The notes under the pieces were generated by a model. That model was not told where the DNA came from and searched no databases. It saw only the letters and a list, made by a program, of their open reading frames with translations. From Clostridiales bacterium (GTDB taxonomy: Bacteria; Bacillota; Clostridia; Christensenellales; Borkfalkiaceae): a stretch of DNA of 64,000 bases. Below are positions 61,037 through 64,000 of this stretch, piece after piece (position 1 is the stretch's first letter; each line of letters starts with the position of its first letter). Location of the stretch: positions 1 through 64,000 of the forward strand of contig SVHN01000007.1 in NCBI GenBank assembly GCA_015055805.1, in the 5' to 3' direction. Both the position numbers and the translations under genes were made by a program.

Positions 61037-61867
61037 TTAATTATTTATAGCATTCGCTAGCATCACATACTGCTCTGCGCTTAGATTTTCGCCCCTGACC
61101 GTGAGTTCTATTCCTGCCGAACCGAGTGCAGATTCTGCCGCAGATCTCGTCATTTTAAATCCGTTCATAAGATTGTTGACAAGCATTTTTCGTCTACTTG
61201 AAAATGCAACTCTTACAACGTCTCTAACCCTTTTAAAATCCACGCCCGAAAACTTGGTTTCATCTATATCTATCTTAACAACCGCCGAATCAACGTTTGG
61301 CGCAGGCGTAAACTTTTCGCGCGGCACTCGCATTATAATTTCAGCATCACCCCTAAGGTTTATACCGACGGTAATCGCGCCGTAGTCGGACGTTGAAGGT
61401 TTAGCCGCAAAACGAAGGGCAACTTCTTCTTGAACCATAATAACCATTGCTTTAAGGTTTTTGGCTTCTTCGATAAAACGCATAACTATCGGCGTTGTTA
61501 TATAGTACGGAAGATTTGCTACAAGAATATATTTACCACCTAGTTTTTTCTCAACGTCGCTAAGTTTATTTTTCATAACGTCTGAAAAAACTATTTCAAC
61601 GTTATCGTATTCGCTTAAAACTTCGTTTAGTATCGGCTTTAAGGTGTGGTCAATTTCATAGCCTATAACTCGCTTTGCTCTTTTTGCGAGCTCAGTCGTG
61701 AGTGCGCCTGCACCACAGCCGATTTCTAATACGGTATCGTCCTTGGTTACGCCTGCACCGATAACGATATCTTCAAGCAAACTTTTATCGGATAGAAAGT
61801 TTTGTCCGTACGCTTTTTTCAACGTAAAGCCGTGTTCAGATAATAATTTTTTAAGTGGTTTTTCCAT
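61037..61867 (-). CDS. rsmA: 16S rRNA dimethyladenosine transferase
   Basis: 276 residues. KKAYGQNFLSDKSLL and the SAM loop VLEIGCGAGALTTELA are followed by the catalytic LVANLPYYITTPI and the C-terminal RNA-binding domain (PAPNVDSAVVKI). It dimethylates A1518 and A1519 of 16S rRNA. It heads a four-gene string, separated from tatD by a terminator. Confidence 0.97.
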   Translation of the reverse strand: MEKPLKKLLSEHGFTLKKAYGQNFLSDKSLLEDIVIGAGVTKDDTVLEIGCGAGALTTELAKRAKRVIGYEIDHTLKPILNEVLSEYDNVEIVFSDVMKNKLSDVEKKLGGKYILVANLPYYITTPIVMRFIEEAKNLKAMVIMVQEEVALRFAAKPSTSDYGAITVGINLRGDAEIIMRVPREKFTPAPNVDSAVVKIDIDETKFSGVDFKRVRDVVRVAFSSRRKMLVNNLMNGFKMTRSAAESALGSAGIELTVRGENLSAEQYVMLANAINN

Positions 61868-61982
61868 TATTTACCTTTGTTTTTGCCGTATGATTACGAC
61901 AACTTGAAACATAATATTAACGTAAAGAGAAATTCTTTACAGAGTCAATCATTACACGAATGACGAATCAATAATTCAAAAT

Positions 61983-62006
61983 AAAGCCGAAAAGACTTTC
62001 GGCTTT
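61983..62006 (-). terminator. Terminator of the metG-tatD unit
   Basis: AAAGCCGAAA pairs perfectly with TTTCGGCTTT around a 4-base loop, followed by ATTTT on the minus strand. Confidence 0.85.
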
Positions 62007-62012
62007 ATTTTG

Positions 62013-62783
62013 TTATTTAAGTTTATAAAACAGCCGTCTAGCGTTCTTAAAAACAATATCCGCCATACTTTCCACGTCCCTGCCTTTAAGTTCGGCAAGA
62101 AACGCAGTAACTAGCGACACGTTCTTCGGACTATTTACACTACCGCGTAAAGGGTGTGGCGCAAGATACGGACTATCGGTTTCAGTAAGGCACATATCGT
62201 CGGGAACAAACCTTGCAACGTCAAGTAAGTTCCTAGCGTTCTTAAAGGTTAAGGGCCCCGCAAAAGAAATATAAATACCGAGTTTTAATATCTCTTCAGC
62301 CGTTTCTTTACTGCCCGAAAAGCAGTGCATAACCGCGCCGCTTTTAAGTTTAGATTTATTATCCTTTAAGATTTTAAGGGTATCAGCCGTAGCGTCCCTA
62401 CTATGTATAGATATAGGCAAATTACGGTCTGAGGCGAGTTCTATTTGACGGATAAACCCAGCCTTTTGTTTTTCTTTATCGTAAGGTTCCCAATGGTAAT
62501 CAAGACCTATTTCACCTACCGCAACACACTTTTCGTGGGAAGTAAGTTTTTGAATACGGTCAAACTCGTCGTCGTTAAAACCGTTTATATCACTTGGGTG
62601 ACAGCCCGTCATAAAATATACTGACGGATACTTTTCAGCAAGCGTTTTCCCCGCCTCGGAAGTAAGCGCGCAGCACGCGGCGTTTATTACCGTATCAACA
62701 CCGTCACGAAGATATTCTTTAACGACGGCGTCGGTATCTAATAATTTTTGATCGTGAAGATGACAATGCGTATCGACAAACAT
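62013..62783 (-). CDS. tatD: TatD family metal-dependent DNase
   Basis: 256 residues. The metal site is built from DTHCHLHD at the start, VGEIGLDYHWE, PISIHSRDA, VMHCFSGS and the late ETDSPYL. It is a TIM-barrel hydrolase with 3'-5' exonuclease activity in studied members. Its ATG overlaps the metG stop by one base (TAATG), a common pairing in Bacillota. Confidence 0.95.
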   Translation of the reverse strand: MFVDTHCHLHDQKLLDTDAVVKEYLRDGVDTVINAACCALTSEAGKTLAEKYPSVYFMTGCHPSDINGFNDDEFDRIQKLTSHEKCVAVGEIGLDYHWEPYDKEKQKAGFIRQIELASDRNLPISIHSRDATADTLKILKDNKSKLKSGAVMHCFSGSKETAEEILKLGIYISFAGPLTFKNARNLLDVARFVPDDMCLTETDSPYLAPHPLRGSVNSPKNVSLVTAFLAELKGRDVESMADIVFKNARRLFYKLK

Positions 62784-64000
62784 TAAAAAATCATGCTCCC
62801 GTCCGCAATGTCTTTTTCAGGTGTAAGGTAAGCGATATTTCCGTTTTCGTCTTCCGCACAAACTATCATGCCTTCGCTAACTATTCCGCAGAGTTTACAA
62901 GGCTTTAAGTTAGTTATCATAGCAAGTTTTTTACCGACGAGTTCTTCTGGGGTATAATAAAGTGCTATACCGCTAACTACCGTTCTCGTTTCTTCGCCAA
63001 CCTTAACTGTGAGTTTAAGAAGTTTTTTGCTCTTTTCAACCTTTTCGCATGCTATAACTTTGGCTATTTTGAGTTCAACCTTGCCAAAATCGTCAATGTC
63101 AATAGGCTCTTTCTTAGAGTGGTCGTGAAGTTTTACTTCGGGTTTTTTCTCGTCCTTTTTCTCGTCCTTTTTATCTTCGATTTTTTCTCTTCTTTCTTCT
63201 ATCATTGCGTTCACCTTTTCCATAACCTTTACGCTATCAAGCCTTGCAAACAAAATCTCAGGCGTTTCCGTAACCTTTATGCTGTCTATAAGACCGAACT
63301 TATTTGCATCGTCGTATTCCCTTAAAGGCGCACCGATCATATCGGCAACCTTTTTACAGGTATCGGGCATAAACGGCGTGAGTAATGACGAACCGATTAT
63401 TATTGCCTCGGTCAGATTATACAGTACGGTTTTAAGTCTATCCTTTTTGCTCTCGTCTTTAGCAAGTGCCCACGGCATAGTTTCATCAATATATTTATTA
63501 GCGCGTCTAAATACGGAAATTACTTCTGCAATAGCATCGGCTATTCTGTACTCGTCCATCTTCGCTTTGATCTTGTCCCTTGCAGCGGTCACAACGGCTT
63601 TAAGTTCATCGTCTACCGTTTTATTAACCTTTGCATCTTCAACGATTCCGCCAAAATATTTATTGCTCATTGCAATAGTACGGCTAACCAAGTTTCCGTA
63701 TACGTTCGCAAGGTCGCTATTGATAGTGTCGATAACGCCTTCCCACGAAATAAGTCCGTCGTTGTCCTGCGGCATAGCCGTCAAAACGTAATACCTTACG
63801 GCATCTTTGCCAAAGTATTCTACGAGATCGTCGGCATACATAACGTTGCCTTTAGATTTACTCATTTTTCCGCCGTCTTGAAGTAGCCAACCGTGACCGT
63901 AAACTTTCTTGGGTAGCGGTACGCCTAGCGCCATTAAAAATATCGGCCAGTAAATGGTATGGAAACGGATTATATCTTTACCTATAATATGAACGTCGGC
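62783..64000 (-). CDS. metG: Methionyl-tRNA synthetase, C-terminal part (5' end outside window)
   Basis: The frame is open to the right edge, giving about 405 residues of the C-terminal part. It starts ADVHIIGKDIIRFHTIYWP, part of the catalytic domain, then GGKMSKSKGN with the KMSKS loop and the anticodon-binding helical domain. A Lys/Glu-rich linker (DKKDEKKDEKK) precedes a C-terminal EMAP/Trbp111-like tRNA-binding domain (IDDFGKVELKIAKV...NLKPCKLCGIVSEGM), which usually mediates dimerisation and tRNA binding. The protein charges tRNA-Met and is coupled to tatD. Confidence 0.96.
   Translation of the reverse strand, partial: ADVHIIGKDIIRFHTIYWPIFLMALGVPLPKKVYGHGWLLQDGGKMSKSKGNVMYADDLVEYFGKDAVRYYVLTAMPQDNDGLISWEGVIDTINSDLANVYGNLVSRTIAMSNKYFGGIVEDAKVNKTVDDELKAVVTAARDKIKAKMDEYRIADAIAEVISVFRRANKYIDETMPWALAKDESKKDRLKTVLYNLTEAIIIGSSLLTPFMPDTCKKVADMIGAPLREYDDANKFGLIDSIKVTETPEILFARLDSVKVMEKVNAMIEERREKIEDKKDEKKDEKKPEVKLHDHSKKEPIDIDDFGKVELKIAKVIACEKVEKSKKLLKLTVKVGEETRTVVSGIALYYTPEELVGKKLAMITNLKPCKLCGIVSEGMIVCAEDENGNIAYLTPEKDIADGSMIF

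Noticed and set aside
1..64000. CRISPR arrays, tRNA or rRNA genes
   Set aside because: No regularly spaced repeats, cloverleaf-like segments or rRNA-like sequence were noticed on either strand; a covariance-model scan was not possible here.

Overview
The window looks like a chromosomal segment of a low-GC, strictly anaerobic, fermentative Bacillota (Clostridia-type, probably gut-associated). Supporting signs are an [FeFe]-hydrogenase beside an Nfn-type transhydrogenase, a divided dcw cell-wall/division cluster with a MurE carrying the meso-DAP motif DNPR, a DegV/DAK2 fatty-acid kinase pair, AGGAGG-type ribosome binding sites and many U-tailed terminators. The species cannot be fixed from the sequence alone. 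No tRNA, rRNA or CRISPR array was seen.

Region 1 (1-22.6 kb) is a glycan-utilisation locus. It begins with the 3' end of an IS3-family transposase. A roughly 17-kb minus-strand operon then runs from 17.7 kb down to 0.5 kb: sugar-binding lipoprotein, GH123-like (DUF4091) lipoprotein, an 812-aa lipoprotein of unknown function, a 47-aa peptide, a 680-aa secreted protein of unknown function, two ABC permeases, a GH106-like enzyme, a GH94-like enzyme and a metallo-beta-lactamase-fold protein. An AraC-type regulator is divergent from it. A second minus-strand unit encodes a secreted phosphoesterase and a GH20 hexosaminidase. Both operon promoters have the same tandem-repeat element abutting the -35 box, which suggests one regulon. 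No sugar ABC ATPase is present.

Region 2 (22.6-39.5 kb) starts with a PHP-type histidinol-phosphatase and then holds cell-wall and division genes. The dcw cluster is split and reordered: murE-mraY-murD-ftsW-murA-ftsQ-ftsA-ftsZ comes first in the direction of transcription, then lgt, murI and mraZ-rsmH-ftsL, then a class B PBP behind its own terminator. rpsT, with a long acidic/basic tail, is inserted on the opposite strand.

Region 3 (39.5-49.5 kb) holds YitT, HAD phosphatase, MgtC and acyltransferase-like genes. It is followed by the energy module nfnA-nfnB-hydC-hydB-hydA, which would link NADH, NADPH, ferredoxin and H2.

Region 4 (49.6-64 kb) has an amino-acid ABC importer whose binding protein is circularly permuted. 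Around it are an Amidase_6 gene and an Xre-family membrane regulator, both with promoters placing the transcript start at the ATG. Then come degV (fakB), recG, fakA, asp23, rpmB, cysK, a YfcE-type phosphodiesterase, rdgB, rsmA, tatD and the 3' part of metG, which runs off the right edge.

The most unusual items are the permuted binding protein, the shared AraC-type operator, the paired secreted proteins of unknown function with their coupled micro-peptide, and the apparent AUU/AUA start of the PBP gene.
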